Source of the DNA: UBA6770 sp965660875
GTDB taxonomy: Bacteria > Bacteroidota > Bacteroidia > Flavobacteriales_G > Salibacteraceae
Direction of reading: 5' to 3'
NCBI GenBank assembly: GCA_965660875.1
Contig: CBFIBQ010000006.1
Span: forward strand, 66,994-130,993
DNA length: 64,000 bases
Made by a program: the position numbers and the translations under genes. The notes under the pieces are model-generated. The model was not told the DNA's origin and ran no database searches. It worked only from the letters and a program-made list of their open reading frames with translations. This document shows positions 37,001 to 45,528 of the stretch, piece after piece (the stretch's first letter is position 1; every line of letters starts with the position of its first letter).

Positions 37001-38373
37001 AATTTTGGCTGAAAAGCTTGAATCCCTAGTCTGTGCAAAGTCGGGGCTCTGTTCAGTAAGACAGGGTGCCCTTTCAATACGTTTTCAAGAATATCCCAAA
37101 CTACAGGCTCTTTTCTGTCAACAATTTTCTTGGCAGATTTTACCGTTTTTACAATACCTCTTTCAATCATCTTACGGATAATGAAAGGCTTGTAAAGTTC
37201 AGCGGCCATACCTTTGGGAAGACCACATTCGTGCAATTTCAATTCGGGGCCAACAACAATAACCGAACGTGCAGAATAATCAACACGCTTACCTAAAAGG
37301 TTTTGACGGAAACGTCCTTGCTTACCCTTTAACGAATCTGAAAGTGACTTTAAAGCTCTATTTGATTCAGTTTTTACCGCTGAAGATTTTCTAGAATTAT
37401 CAAATAAAGAATCTACAGCTTCTTGAAGCATACGTTTCTCATTTCTAAGAATTACTTCAGGAGCCTTAATTTCTAAAAGACGTTTTAGACGATTATTTCT
37501 GATAATAACACGACGATAAAGGTCATTTAAATCAGAAGTTGCAAAACGACCACCATCCAAAGGAACTAGTGGACGTAATTCTGGTGGAATTACAGGAACC
37601 ACTTTAACAATCATCCACTCTGGTCTATTGTCCATGTGAGATTGAGCTTCTCTAAATGCCTCTACAACTTGAAGTCTTTTCAGTGCCTCATTTTTACGTT
37701 GCTGAGAAGTTTCCGTATTTGCTTTGTGTCTTAAATCGTAAGATAGTTTATCTAAATCAGCATTTCTCAACAAGTCATAAAGTGCTTCAGCACCCATTTT
37801 AGCAATAAACTTGTTTGGGTCAGAATCATCCAAATACTGGTTGTCACTAGGTATTTTATCCAAAATATCTAGATACTCTTCTTCCGTTAAGAAATCAAGT
37901 ACATTTAATGCCTCACCTTCAGCATCAGTAGCTACACCAGATTGAATCACCACATATCTTTCGTAGTAGATGATTGTATCTAGTTTTTTACTTGGAAGGC
38001 CCAATAAATATCCTATCTTGTTTGGCAGAGACTTAAAGTACCAGATGTGTGCTACAGGAACGACTAAAGCAATATGCCCCATTCGCTCTCTACGAACTTT
38101 CTTTTCAGTTACTTCGACACCACAACGGTCGCAAATAATTCCTTTATAGCGTATTCTTTTGTATTTACCACAGTGGCATTCGTAGTCCTTAACAGGACCA
38201 AAAATTCGCTCACAAAAAAGTCCATCGCGCTCAGGCTTATAGGTACGATAGTTAATCGTTTCCGGCTTAAGCACCTCTCCTCTAGACTGCTCTAATATGA
38301 GCTCAGGAGATGCTAGGCTTATGGTTATTTTATTGAATTCACTGTTAACTTTATTTTCTTTTCTTAAAGCCAT
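34075..38373 (-). CDS. rpoC: RNA polymerase subunit beta'
   Basis: 1432 residues. Zinc-binding Cys cluster CHCGKYKRIRYKGIICDRCG near residue 66, catalytic loop NADFDGDQMAVH near residue 475 with the three Asp residues that hold the active-site Mg, second Cys cluster CETGRGACSKCYG near residue 905. Length and order are normal for the phylum. It lies 34 bp after rpoB. Confidence 0.99.
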   Translation of the reverse strand: MALRKENKVNSEFNKITISLASPELILEQSRGEVLKPETINYRTYKPERDGLFCERIFGPVKDYECHCGKYKRIRYKGIICDRCGVEVTEKKVRRERMGHIALVVPVAHIWYFKSLPNKIGYLLGLPSKKLDTIIYYERYVVIQSGVATDAEGEALNVLDFLTEEEYLDILDKIPSDNQYLDDSDPNKFIAKMGAEALYDLLRNADLDKLSYDLRHKANTETSQQRKNEALKRLQVVEAFREAQSHMDNRPEWMIVKVVPVIPPELRPLVPLDGGRFATSDLNDLYRRVIIRNNRLKRLLEIKAPEVILRNEKRMLQEAVDSLFDNSRKSSAVKTESNRALKSLSDSLKGKQGRFRQNLLGKRVDYSARSVIVVGPELKLHECGLPKGMAAELYKPFIIRKMIERGIVKTVKSAKKIVDRKEPVVWDILENVLKGHPVLLNRAPTLHRLGIQAFQPKLIEGKAIQLHPLVCTAFNADFDGDQMAVHLPLGNAAVLEAQLLMLASHNILNPANGAPIAVPSQDMVLGLYYMTKQRKNTKEVPVKGEGMAFYSPEEVTVAYNENQLDLHSIIKVKVKDVVNGEHVEHMIETTCGRVLFNKVVPEEVGYINDLLTKKSLRDIIGRVLKVTGFAKTAKFLDDIKSLGYYMAFRGGLSFNLMDVVVPPEKEILLNAANEEVEGVKSNYNMGLITNNERYNQIIDIWTHTNSKLTNALMTRLKNDNQGFNSVYMMFDSGARGSKEQIRQLSGMRGLMAKPKKSGNSGGQDIIENPILSNFKEGLSILEYFISTHGARKGLADTALKTADAGYLTRRLVDVSQDVVITEKDCGTLRGLTATALTNNDEIVEPLSDRIEGRTALVDVYRPDSDDVIIEAGGVITDELAKEIEAAGIEEVEIRSVLTCETGRGACSKCYGRSLSTGHDVQKGESVGVIAAQSIGEPGTQLTLRTFHVGGTASNIAAESKIIAKASGKLEVDELRTVVKKDDGKEIEWVIGRSAEMRIVDSKGNVLMTGIIPYGSEIFKKSGDKVKKDEEICKWDPYNAVILTEFDGTIAFENVEKGVTYKEESDEQTGFTEKVIIENRDKKKNPTIHVQDKKGENLRSYNIPVGAHIIINEGDKVTGGTILVKIPRQSGKSGDITGGLPRVTELFEARNPSNPAVVSEIDGIVSFGKIKRGNREVIVEARNGMVKKYLVSLSKHILVQENDFVKAGTPLSDGAITPNDILNIKGPTAVQEYIVNEVQEVYRLQGVKINDKHFEVIVRQMMRKVEIMDSGDTKFLEKQLVNKTDFIEENDQIIGKMIVEEAGDSEKYNAGQIISKVNFNDENSMLARKEQNVMQGREASPAIGKTILQGITRASLQTDSFISAASFQETTKVLNEAAVRGKRDYLMGLKENVIVGHKIPAGTGLREYDDYIVGSKEEYDKLKEAATDSVILD

Positions 38374-38407
38374 GTTATACTCTAGTTAAATCTGGATAAT
38401 TCTTTAA

Positions 38408-41400
38408 TTAATCTAAGGTGATATTTAAACACAGTCCTCTCATTTCGTGCAATAACACGTTAAATGATTCTGGAATTCCTGGTGTCGGCATATTTTCACC
38501 TTTCACAATTTTCTCATAAGTTTTTGCCCTTCCGATAACATCGTCAGACTTAACCGTAAGAATTTCCTGTAGAATGTTTGCTGCACCGAATGCCTCAAGT
38601 GCCCATACTTCCATTTCACCAAATCGCTGACCCCCGAATTGAGCTTTACCACCCAATGGTTGCTGCGTAATTAATGAGTATGGTCCAATTGAACGTGCAT
38701 GCATTTTATCATCCACCAAATGGTGTAGTTTCAGCATGTAAATTACACCAACTGTTGCCGGTTGATCAAACTGCTCACCTGTACCTCCATCATATAGCTG
38801 TGTTCTTCCCATTTCTGGTATTCCAGCTTTTTCAGAGTATTCGTTGATTTGGTCTAATGTAGCTCCATCAAAAATTGGTGTAGCGAACTTAACCCCCAGT
38901 CGTTTACCGGCCCAGCCTAATACTGTTTCATAAATCTGCCCTAAGTTCATCCTTGAAGGTACACCTAGTGGATTTAATACAATATCAACGGGAGTACCAT
39001 CTTCCATAAACGGCATATCTTCTTGACGCACAATTTTGGCAACTATACCTTTGTTACCATGACGCCCAGCCATTTTGTCTCCTACTTTTAGCTTTCTCTT
39101 CTTTGCTAAGAATACTTTTGCTAACTGAACAATACCTGGAGGCAATTCATCACCGATAGAAATTTTAAATTTCGCACGTTTCATTACTCCAACATACGCA
39201 CTAGCCTTAACATGATAATTATGCAATAAACGCTTAATTAACTCATTCTTTGACTCGTCCGTAGTCCAACCAGAAGCACTAATATCACTGTAATCTACAG
39301 TGTTTAGCAATTTCAAAGTAAACTTCGTACCCTTAGGTATAATCTCTTCTTTGTAATTATTAAGCACTCCTTGCGAAGTTTTACCACTCACAATGCTGAA
39401 TAATTTCTCAACCAATGCTGATTTCAAATCCGCAATCTCGCCGTTATACTTTTCTTCAACAGCTTCTAACTGAGTTTTTTCTTCAGCTTTTGCTTTTCTA
39501 TCTTTTATTTTCCTTGAGAAAAGTTTTTTATCTACGACAACACCTTGAACTGAAGGAGACACTTTTAGGGAAGCATCTTTTACATCTCCAGCTTTGTCAC
39601 CAAAGATTGCGCGCAATAGTTTTTCTTCAGGAGTTGGGTCTGTTTCACCTTTTGGGGTAATCTTACCAATTAATATATCTCCTTCTTTAACATGCGTTCC
39701 AACCCTAACTAATCCATTTTCGTCAAGATTGCGAGTAGCTTCCTCACTTACATTTGGAATATCTGCAGTTAATTCCTCTAAGCCAAGCTTAGTATCCCTT
39801 ACTTCTAAAGAATACTCCTCAATGTGAACAGAGGTATATATATCGTCTTTAACAACATTCTCAGAAATAACAATTGCATCCTCAAAATTATATCCTTTCC
39901 AAGGCATGAATGCTACCATTAGGTTTCTACCCAAAGCCAGCTCTCCATCTTGAGTTGCATAACCCTCAACAAGCACTTGTCCTTTGTGAACACGCTCACC
40001 AGGACGAACAATTGGTTTGTGATTGATACTTGTTGTTTGATTTGTTTTGGCAAACTTTATTAAGTCGTAAGATTCTGTACCATCGGTAAACGATACCAAC
40101 TCATCTTCTTCATTTCGGTCGTATTTAACCACAATTTTTCTACCATCAACATATTCAACAGTACCATCGGCTTCTGCAGCTATGAGTACTCTCGAATCTT
40201 CAGCAACCGGTTGTTCAAGACCAGTACCAACAATTGGTGAGTCTGCTCTTAACAACGGAACAGCCTGGCGCTGCATGTTAGATCCCATCAATGCACGGTT
40301 TGCATCATCATGCTCCAAGAAAGGAATTAAAGAAGCAGCAATTGAAGCAATTTGGTTAGGTGCTACATCCATAAGGGATACGTCATTGGGCTCCACAACA
40401 GGGAAGTCTCCTTCATACCGTGCTTTTACCTTTTCAGTTTCAAATTCACCCTTATTCGTAATAACTGCATTAGCCTGTGCAATGGTGTGACCATTCTCTT
40501 CTTCAGCAGCTAAGTAGGTTACATCTTTATTTAAATCAACTTTACCGTCAGTAACTGTTCGGTAGGGAGTTTCTATAAATCCTAACTTATTCACTTTTGC
40601 ATAAACACACATTGAAGATATCAAACCAATATTCGGTCCTTCAGGTGTTTCTATTGTACAAAGTCTTCCGTAGTGTGTATAATGTACATCACGAACCTCA
40701 AAACCTGCCCGCTCTCTAGAAAGACCGCCTGGTCCTAAAGCAGACATTCTTCTCTTGTGGGTAACCTCAGAAAGTGGATTCGTTTGATCCATGAACTGAG
40801 ATAATTGGTTTGTACCAAAGAATGAGTTTATTACAGAAGAAAGTGTTTTGGCATTAATTAAATCTATTGGAGTAAAAACCTCATTATCGCGAACATTCAT
40901 TCTTTCACGAATAGTTCTTGCCATTCTTGCTAATCCTACACCAAACTGGTTGTACAATTGCTCTCCAACAGTTCTTACCCTTCTGTTAGAAAGGTGATCA
41001 ATATCATCAACATCCGTTTTGGCATTGATTAATTTGATCAGATACTTTATGATTTCAATAATGTCTTGCTTCGACAGGATTTTAGTATCCATATCGATAT
41101 CAAGTCCTAATTTTTTGTTGATTCTATAACGACCAACTTCACCTAAATCGTAACGCTTGTCAGAGAAAAATAACTTGTCAATGATTCCACGTGCTGTTTC
41201 TTCATCTGGTGGTTCAGCATTTCTAAGCACTCTATAAACATGCTCAACAGCTTCGATTTCAGAGTTTGAAGGGTCTTTCTGAAGAGTATTATAGATAATC
41301 GTATAATCCGCTGCGTTTGAATCTTCCTTGTGTAACAAGATGGTTTTTGAGCCTGAATCCATGATAATATCTACATGCTCATCCCCTAAAATAGTCTCAC

Positions 41401-42220
41401 GATCAACTATTACTTCATTACGCTCGATGGAAACAACTTCACCAGTATCTTCATCAACAAAATCCTCAAACCAAGTTTTAAGTACACGAGCAGCTAACTT
41501 GCGCCCTTTTACTTTTTTAAGTTGTGTTTTGTTTACTTTAATTTCATCAGCAAGGTCGAAAATCTCCAAAATATCTTTGTCGCTTTCGTATCCAATTGCT
41601 CTTAATAGTGTAGTAACCGGTAATTTTTTCTTTCTGTCAATGTACGCATACATTACAGAGTTAATGTCCGTTGCAAATTCAATCCACGATCCTTTAAAAG
41701 GAATTACACGAGCTGAATACAATTTGGTTCCATTAGCATGAAAGCTGTGACCAAAAAATACACCTGGAGATCGGTGTAATTGAGACACAACTACACGTTC
41801 AGCACCATTAATGATGAATGCCCCTTTTGGAGTCATGTATGGAATGGTTCCTAAATAAACATCTTGAACAATTGTTTCAAAATCTTCGTGTTCTGGATCC
41901 GTACAATAAAGCTTCAATTTAGCCTTTAGAGGAACACTGTAAGTTAGGCCGCGTTCAATGGTTTCTTGTATGGAGTAACGAGGCGGGTCAACGAAATAAT
42001 CCAAAAATTCAAGGACAAAGTTATTTCTTGCATCCGTTATTGGAAAATTCTCACTGAACACTTTAAAGAGACCTTCCTGCTCTCTATTTTCAGGCGTCGT
42101 TTCAAGTTGAAAATAGTCTTGAAATGACTTAATCTGAATATCCAGAAAATCTGGGTATTGTAATCGGTTTTTGGTGGTTCCGAAGTTTATCCTCTTACTG
42201 TTTGCTTCCTGTTGAATCAT
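38408..42220 (-). CDS. rpoB: RNA polymerase subunit beta
   Basis: About 1270 residues from ATG 42220 (MIQQEANSKRINFG); an in-frame TTG at 42235 is less likely. The rifampicin region reads FFGTNQLSQFMDQTNPLSEVTHKRRMSALGPGG, wild type in appearance. The C-terminus has KPFGGKAQ-like PLGGKAQFGGQRFGEMEVWALEAFGA. It follows rplL after about 115 bp that contain a long hairpin. Confidence 0.99.
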   Translation of the reverse strand: MIQQEANSKRINFGTTKNRLQYPDFLDIQIKSFQDYFQLETTPENREQEGLFKVFSENFPITDARNNFVLEFLDYFVDPPRYSIQETIERGLTYSVPLKAKLKLYCTDPEHEDFETIVQDVYLGTIPYMTPKGAFIINGAERVVVSQLHRSPGVFFGHSFHANGTKLYSARVIPFKGSWIEFATDINSVMYAYIDRKKKLPVTTLLRAIGYESDKDILEIFDLADEIKVNKTQLKKVKGRKLAARVLKTWFEDFVDEDTGEVVSIERNEVIVDRETILGDEHVDIIMDSGSKTILLHKEDSNAADYTIIYNTLQKDPSNSEIEAVEHVYRVLRNAEPPDEETARGIIDKLFFSDKRYDLGEVGRYRINKKLGLDIDMDTKILSKQDIIEIIKYLIKLINAKTDVDDIDHLSNRRVRTVGEQLYNQFGVGLARMARTIRERMNVRDNEVFTPIDLINAKTLSSVINSFFGTNQLSQFMDQTNPLSEVTHKRRMSALGPGGLSRERAGFEVRDVHYTHYGRLCTIETPEGPNIGLISSMCVYAKVNKLGFIETPYRTVTDGKVDLNKDVTYLAAEEENGHTIAQANAVITNKGEFETEKVKARYEGDFPVVEPNDVSLMDVAPNQIASIAASLIPFLEHDDANRALMGSNMQRQAVPLLRADSPIVGTGLEQPVAEDSRVLIAAEADGTVEYVDGRKIVVKYDRNEEDELVSFTDGTESYDLIKFAKTNQTTSINHKPIVRPGERVHKGQVLVEGYATQDGELALGRNLMVAFMPWKGYNFEDAIVISENVVKDDIYTSVHIEEYSLEVRDTKLGLEELTADIPNVSEEATRNLDENGLVRVGTHVKEGDILIGKITPKGETDPTPEEKLLRAIFGDKAGDVKDASLKVSPSVQGVVVDKKLFSRKIKDRKAKAEEKTQLEAVEEKYNGEIADLKSALVEKLFSIVSGKTSQGVLNNYKEEIIPKGTKFTLKLLNTVDYSDISASGWTTDESKNELIKRLLHNYHVKASAYVGVMKRAKFKISIGDELPPGIVQLAKVFLAKKRKLKVGDKMAGRHGNKGIVAKIVRQEDMPFMEDGTPVDIVLNPLGVPSRMNLGQIYETVLGWAGKRLGVKFATPIFDGATLDQINEYSEKAGIPEMGRTQLYDGGTGEQFDQPATVGVIYMLKLHHLVDDKMHARSIGPYSLITQQPLGGKAQFGGQRFGEMEVWALEAFGAANILQEILTVKSDDVIGRAKTYEKIVKGENMPTPGIPESFNVLLHEMRGLCLNITLD

Positions 42221-42270
42221 GGAACTTAAGGGCAATTAATTAGACAAAAAATATGTTACTACTATAAACA

Positions 42271-42313
42271 CCAAAGGGTTTAGATCCGCCGTTGGCGGAG
42301 TCTAAACCTTTGG
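42271..42313 (-). promoter_or_regulatory. Long hairpin between rplL and rpoB
   Basis: On the minus strand three paired blocks, CCAAAGG/CCTTTGG, TTTAGA/TCTAAA and TCCGCC/GGCGGA, make a stem of about 19 bp with two single-base bulges and loop AAC. No T tract follows, so it is more likely an attenuator or RNA-processing site than a full terminator. It sits where enteric bacteria regulate the ratio of ribosomal protein to polymerase subunits. Confidence 0.7.
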
Positions 42314-42333
42314 TATAAATTATTGTGGTGAAG

Positions 42334-42714
42334 TTACTTAAGCTCAACCTCAGCTCCAACTTCTTCCAATTGAGCTTTAAGAGCCTCTGCTTCATCTTTA
42401 GGAACTCCTTCTTTAATTGTTTCAGGAGCACCATCAACGATAGCTTTTGCTTCTTTTAAACCTTGACCTGTAAGTTCTTTTACTAACTTAACTACTTTAA
42501 GTTTGCTAGCTCCACCAGATTTAAGGATTACATCGAATTCGGTTTTTTCTTCAGCACCGCCAGCATCACCGCCACCAGCTGCTGGACCAGCCACTGCAAC
42601 TGCAGCTGCAGCTGGCTCAATTCCGTATTCTTCTTTTAAGATTTCTGCAAGTTCGCTAACTTCTTTTACAGTAAGGTTAACCAATTGCTCAGCAAATTCT
42701 TTTAAATCAGCCAT
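42334..42714 (-). CDS. rplL: Ribosomal protein bL12 (L7/L12)
   Basis: 126 residues: N-terminal dimerisation helices (LKEFAEQLVNLTVKEVSELAEIL), an Ala/Gly-rich hinge (AAAAVAVAGPAAGGGDAGG), and the C-terminal factor-binding domain (FDVILKSGG... KVVKELTGQGLKEAKAIVDGAP). It forms the ribosomal stalk with L10. Confidence 0.98.
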   Translation of the reverse strand: MADLKEFAEQLVNLTVKEVSELAEILKEEYGIEPAAAAVAVAGPAAGGGDAGGAEEKTEFDVILKSGGASKLKVVKLVKELTGQGLKEAKAIVDGAPETIKEGVPKDEAEALKAQLEEVGAEVELK

Positions 42715-42760
42715 TTTATTTTAAATTTTAATTGTGTACTTAATAAATTAATTAATCAAA

Positions 42761-43285
42761 TTATTCAGATCGCTCTGAAAGAGTTTTTACGATTCCAGAA
42801 ATTGTACTTCCGCTAGAATTAAGCGCAGAAATAACATTTTTCGCTGGAGATTCTAACAACATAATAACGTCAGCAATAAGTTCATTCTTAGACTTAAGAC
42901 TTGCTAATGTATCTAATTGAGTGTCTCCTAGATAAACGGTTTCTTCAACCCATGCACCTTTAAGTACAGGTTTATCAGTTTTTTTTCTGAATTCTTTTAT
43001 CAGCTTTGCTGGAACGTTACCCATTTCCGCAGTCATAACTGAAGTATTGCCTTTCAGCACCTCATTCAACTCCGAATAGTCACGTCCTTCAACTTTCTCC
43101 ATCGCCATTTTCAGTAGTGTGTTTTTAACCACTTGGAGTTTAACCTCCTTATTGGCACACATACGTCTAAGTTTTGACGTAGAATCAGCATTCATACCTG
43201 CTAGATCAGCAAGATACACAACACCAGCACTAGATAATCTTTCCGAAAGATCCTCTACAATCTGTGATTTTTCTTCTCTTGTCAT
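42761..43285 (-). CDS. rplJ: Ribosomal protein uL10
   Basis: 174 residues; N-terminal rRNA-binding domain (TREEKSQIVEDLSERLSSAGVVYLADLAGM) and a C-terminal helix that carries L7/L12 dimers. Its position between rplA and rplL is the conserved order. Confidence 0.97.
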   Translation of the reverse strand: MTREEKSQIVEDLSERLSSAGVVYLADLAGMNADSTSKLRRMCANKEVKLQVVKNTLLKMAMEKVEGRDYSELNEVLKGNTSVMTAEMGNVPAKLIKEFRKKTDKPVLKGAWVEETVYLGDTQLDTLASLKSKNELIADVIMLLESPAKNVISALNSSGSTISGIVKTLSERSE

Positions 43286-43312
43286 ATTATTTTTTTAAAG
43301 AGATTCACTCTC

Positions 43313-43324
43313 CCGCCTACGCGG
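43313..43324 (-). repeat. GC-rich palindrome spanning the rplA stop codon
   Basis: CCGCGTAGGCGG on the minus strand: a 4-bp perfect GC stem whose loop GTAG contains the TAG stop of rplA. Related short GC palindromes occur at 42285-42299 and 63822-63836. Confidence 0.5.
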
Positions 43325-44012
43325 AAATATTTTTAGGATCCACTGCTACACTTGGACTCATTGTACTACTAATAAAAATGCTTTTCATATAAACACCTTT
43401 AGCCGCAGCAGGTTTGAGTTTAACCAAAGTTTGTAACAATTCTTGAGTGTTGTCATATAGCTTGTCAGCATCAAAAGATGCCTTACCTACAGAAGCGTGA
43501 ATAATACCGTATTTATCAACTTTAAAGTCGATTTTACCAGCTTTCACTTCTGTAACAGCTTTTGCTATATCCATAGTAACAGTACCTGTTTTTGGGTTTG
43601 GCATTAAGCCACGAGGACCTAATATTCTTCCCAAAGCACCTACTTTACCCATAACTGAAGGCATAGTTACAATGACATCTACGTCAGTCCAACCACCTTT
43701 AATTTTATCCACGTACTCATCAAGACCCACATAATCAGCTCCAGCTGCTTTTGCTTCTTCCTCTTTATCGGGAGTACAAAGCACTAAAACTTTTGTGTCT
43801 TTACCAGTACCATGTGGAAGGGTAACAGTACCTCTTACCATTTGATTTGCCTTTCGAGGATCAACCCCTAAACGCACAGCGATATCCACAGTAGCGTCAA
43901 ATTTCGTCAACGAAACCTCTTTAATCGTGCTTACCGCATCTTTAATCGAGTAAAGTTTCTCGCTGTCGATTTTTGAAATCGCTTCTTTTTTCTTTTTTGT
44001 TAATGTAGCCAT
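43317..44012 (-). CDS. rplA: Ribosomal protein uL1
   Basis: 231 residues with the L1 signature (MPNPKTGTVTMDIAKAV) and GRILGPRGLMP. It forms the L1 stalk of the 50S and in many bacteria represses its own rplK-rplA message. The stop codon lies in a small GC palindrome. Confidence 0.98.
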   Translation of the reverse strand: MATLTKKKKEAISKIDSEKLYSIKDAVSTIKEVSLTKFDATVDIAVRLGVDPRKANQMVRGTVTLPHGTGKDTKVLVLCTPDKEEEAKAAGADYVGLDEYVDKIKGGWTDVDVIVTMPSVMGKVGALGRILGPRGLMPNPKTGTVTMDIAKAVTEVKAGKIDFKVDKYGIIHASVGKASFDADKLYDNTQELLQTLVKLKPAAAKGVYMKSIFISSTMSPSVAVDPKNISA

Positions 44013-44033
44013 TACTTGTTTTTTTAGACCAGA

Positions 44034-44459
44034 TTACTTTTTAACAGTCACACCCATGCTTCTTGCAGTACCCGCTACCATTTTCATAGCAGATTCAACA
44101 TTGAAACAGTTTAAATCAGGCATTTTGTCTTCGGCAATTCTCCTTACGTCATCCATTTTAATGGAGGCCACTTTCTTTCTGTTTGGTTCAGGTGAACCAG
44201 ACTTCAATTTAAGCGCCTCTTTAATTTGAACAGCAACTGGAGGGGTTTTAATAACAAATTCAAACGACTTATCAGAATAAACGGTAATGATAACTGGAAG
44301 CACTTTACCGGCTTTATCCTGTGTTCGTCCATTGAACTGTTTACAGAACTCCATAATATTCACCCCTTTAGCACCTAATGCAGGTCCTACGGGAGGTGAA
44401 GGGTTTGCAGCTCCGCCCCTAATCTGTAACTTGATCAGGCCACTTACTTCTTTCGCCAT
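44034..44459 (-). CDS. rplK: Ribosomal protein uL11
   Basis: 141 residues, N-terminal domain with AANPSPPVGPALGAKGVNIMEFCKQFN and C-terminal rRNA-binding domain ending ARSMGVTVKK. It forms the GTPase-associated centre with 23S rRNA. Confidence 0.98.
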   Translation of the reverse strand: MAKEVSGLIKLQIRGGAANPSPPVGPALGAKGVNIMEFCKQFNGRTQDKAGKVLPVIITVYSDKSFEFVIKTPPVAVQIKEALKLKSGSPEPNRKKVASIKMDDVRRIAEDKMPDLNCFNVESAMKMVAGTARSMGVTVKK

Positions 44460-44521
44460 GTTTTTAAATTTACCTATTCAGTTCTTTCGAACTATTTATA
44501 ATTAATGCTTGGAAGCAGACA

Positions 44522-45073
44522 TTACTCTTTCTCGACTTGCATGTAACTTAATTCTAATGGAGTTTTTCTTCCGAAAATTTTCACCATTACTTTAAGTTTT
44601 TTCTTCTCTTCGTTAATCTCTTCGATTGTACCAGAGAATGAGTTAAATGGACCATCTATTACTTTCACTGTTTCACCAATGATAAACGGTATATTTAATT
44701 CTTCGTCACTAACTGCAAGTTCGTCAACTTTTCCTAAAATTCTATTTACCTCAGTTTGTCTAAGTGGCATAGGCTCACCGCCTTTTTCTCCACCTAAAAA
44801 ACCGATAACATTCGGTACATTCTTAATCACGTGAGGAACTTCACCTACAAGGCTTGCCTCAATAAGAACATAACCTGGAAAAAAGTTCCTTTCCTTGGAT
44901 ACTTTCTTCCCTTTTCTTATTTGAAAAACTTTCTCGGTAGGTATAAGTATCTGAGCTACATAGTCGGTCATTTTCATACGATCGACTTCCATCTCAATAT
45001 ACTCCTTTACTTTTTTTTCTTTCCCGCTAATTGCGCGAACTACGTACCAACGTTTTTTAATTTCTTGTGCCAT
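44522..45073 (-). CDS. nusG: Transcription termination/antitermination protein NusG
   Basis: 183 residues: NGN domain (KRWYVVRAISGKEKKVKEYIEMEVDR) and C-terminal KOW domain (GETVKVIDGPFNSFSGTIEEINEEKKKLKVMVKIFGRKTPLEL). It links RNA polymerase to the ribosome or Rho. It follows secE by 14 bp. Confidence 0.97.
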   Translation of the reverse strand: MAQEIKKRWYVVRAISGKEKKVKEYIEMEVDRMKMTDYVAQILIPTEKVFQIRKGKKVSKERNFFPGYVLIEASLVGEVPHVIKNVPNVIGFLGGEKGGEPMPLRQTEVNRILGKVDELAVSDEELNIPFIIGETVKVIDGPFNSFSGTIEEINEEKKKLKVMVKIFGRKTPLELSYMQVEKE

Positions 45074-45087
45074 GTAAAGCGCTTGGT

Positions 45088-45285
45088 TTAGTTAAATATT
45101 TTTGTGTAAATCAAATCCATCAATTGACCAAAACCAAGGTCCATTATATAGATTACGATTGCGAAAATGAAAGTAGCAAACAAAACAACTACAGCACTAT
45201 TTTGTAGGTTTTTCCATGTTGGCCAACTTACCTTATGAACCATCTCGTCATAAGTTTCTCTCATATATACCTTTACATCTGCCAT
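45088..45285 (-). CDS. secE: Preprotein translocase subunit SecE
   Basis: 65 residues, the short single-helix form: amphipathic VYMRETYDEMVHKVSWPTWKNLQNSAVVV followed by one membrane helix (LFATFIFAIVIYIMDLGFG). The WPTW motif is the SecE signature. Located between tRNA-Trp and nusG as in many bacteria. Confidence 0.95.
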   Translation of the reverse strand: MADVKVYMRETYDEMVHKVSWPTWKNLQNSAVVVLFATFIFAIVIYIMDLGFGQLMDLIYTKIFN

Positions 45286-45304
45286 TTCTTTACATCTTTA
45301 CTTG

Positions 45305-45377
45305 CACGGGTGGTAGGGATCGAACCCACGACCTTTGGTTTTGGAGACCACTGCTCTACCAGCTGAGCTACACCCGT
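45305..45377 (-). tRNA. tRNA-Trp (anticodon CCA)
   Basis: 73 nt. Acceptor ACGGGTG/CACCCGT with discriminator G, anticodon loop CTCCAAA giving CCA, T-loop TTCGATC. CCA tail not encoded. Lies 19 bp upstream of secE. Confidence 0.96.
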
Positions 45378-45528
45378 AGATAAGCGTTAACCGATAATTT
45401 TATCCTAGAGAACTTTCTCTAACCCCCAAAACAGAGGGTGCAACACCCATATTTTTAAAACAGACAAAAGGTATCCCCACAAGTAGGAACACCTTTTGCT
45501 GAATTTAATTTACTTTAAGACCACTGTC
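45378..45528 (-). promoter_or_regulatory. tuf to tRNA-Trp spacer with several hairpins
   Basis: Going along the minus strand after tuf: CAAAAGGT/ACCTTTTG (45498 to 45465) with T-rich sequence after it, possibly a partial terminator; GGGTGTTGCACCC (45448 to 45436); and AGAGAAAGTTCTCT (45421 to 45408). These could trim the tRNA-Trp transcript or lower readthrough from tuf. Confidence 0.5.
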
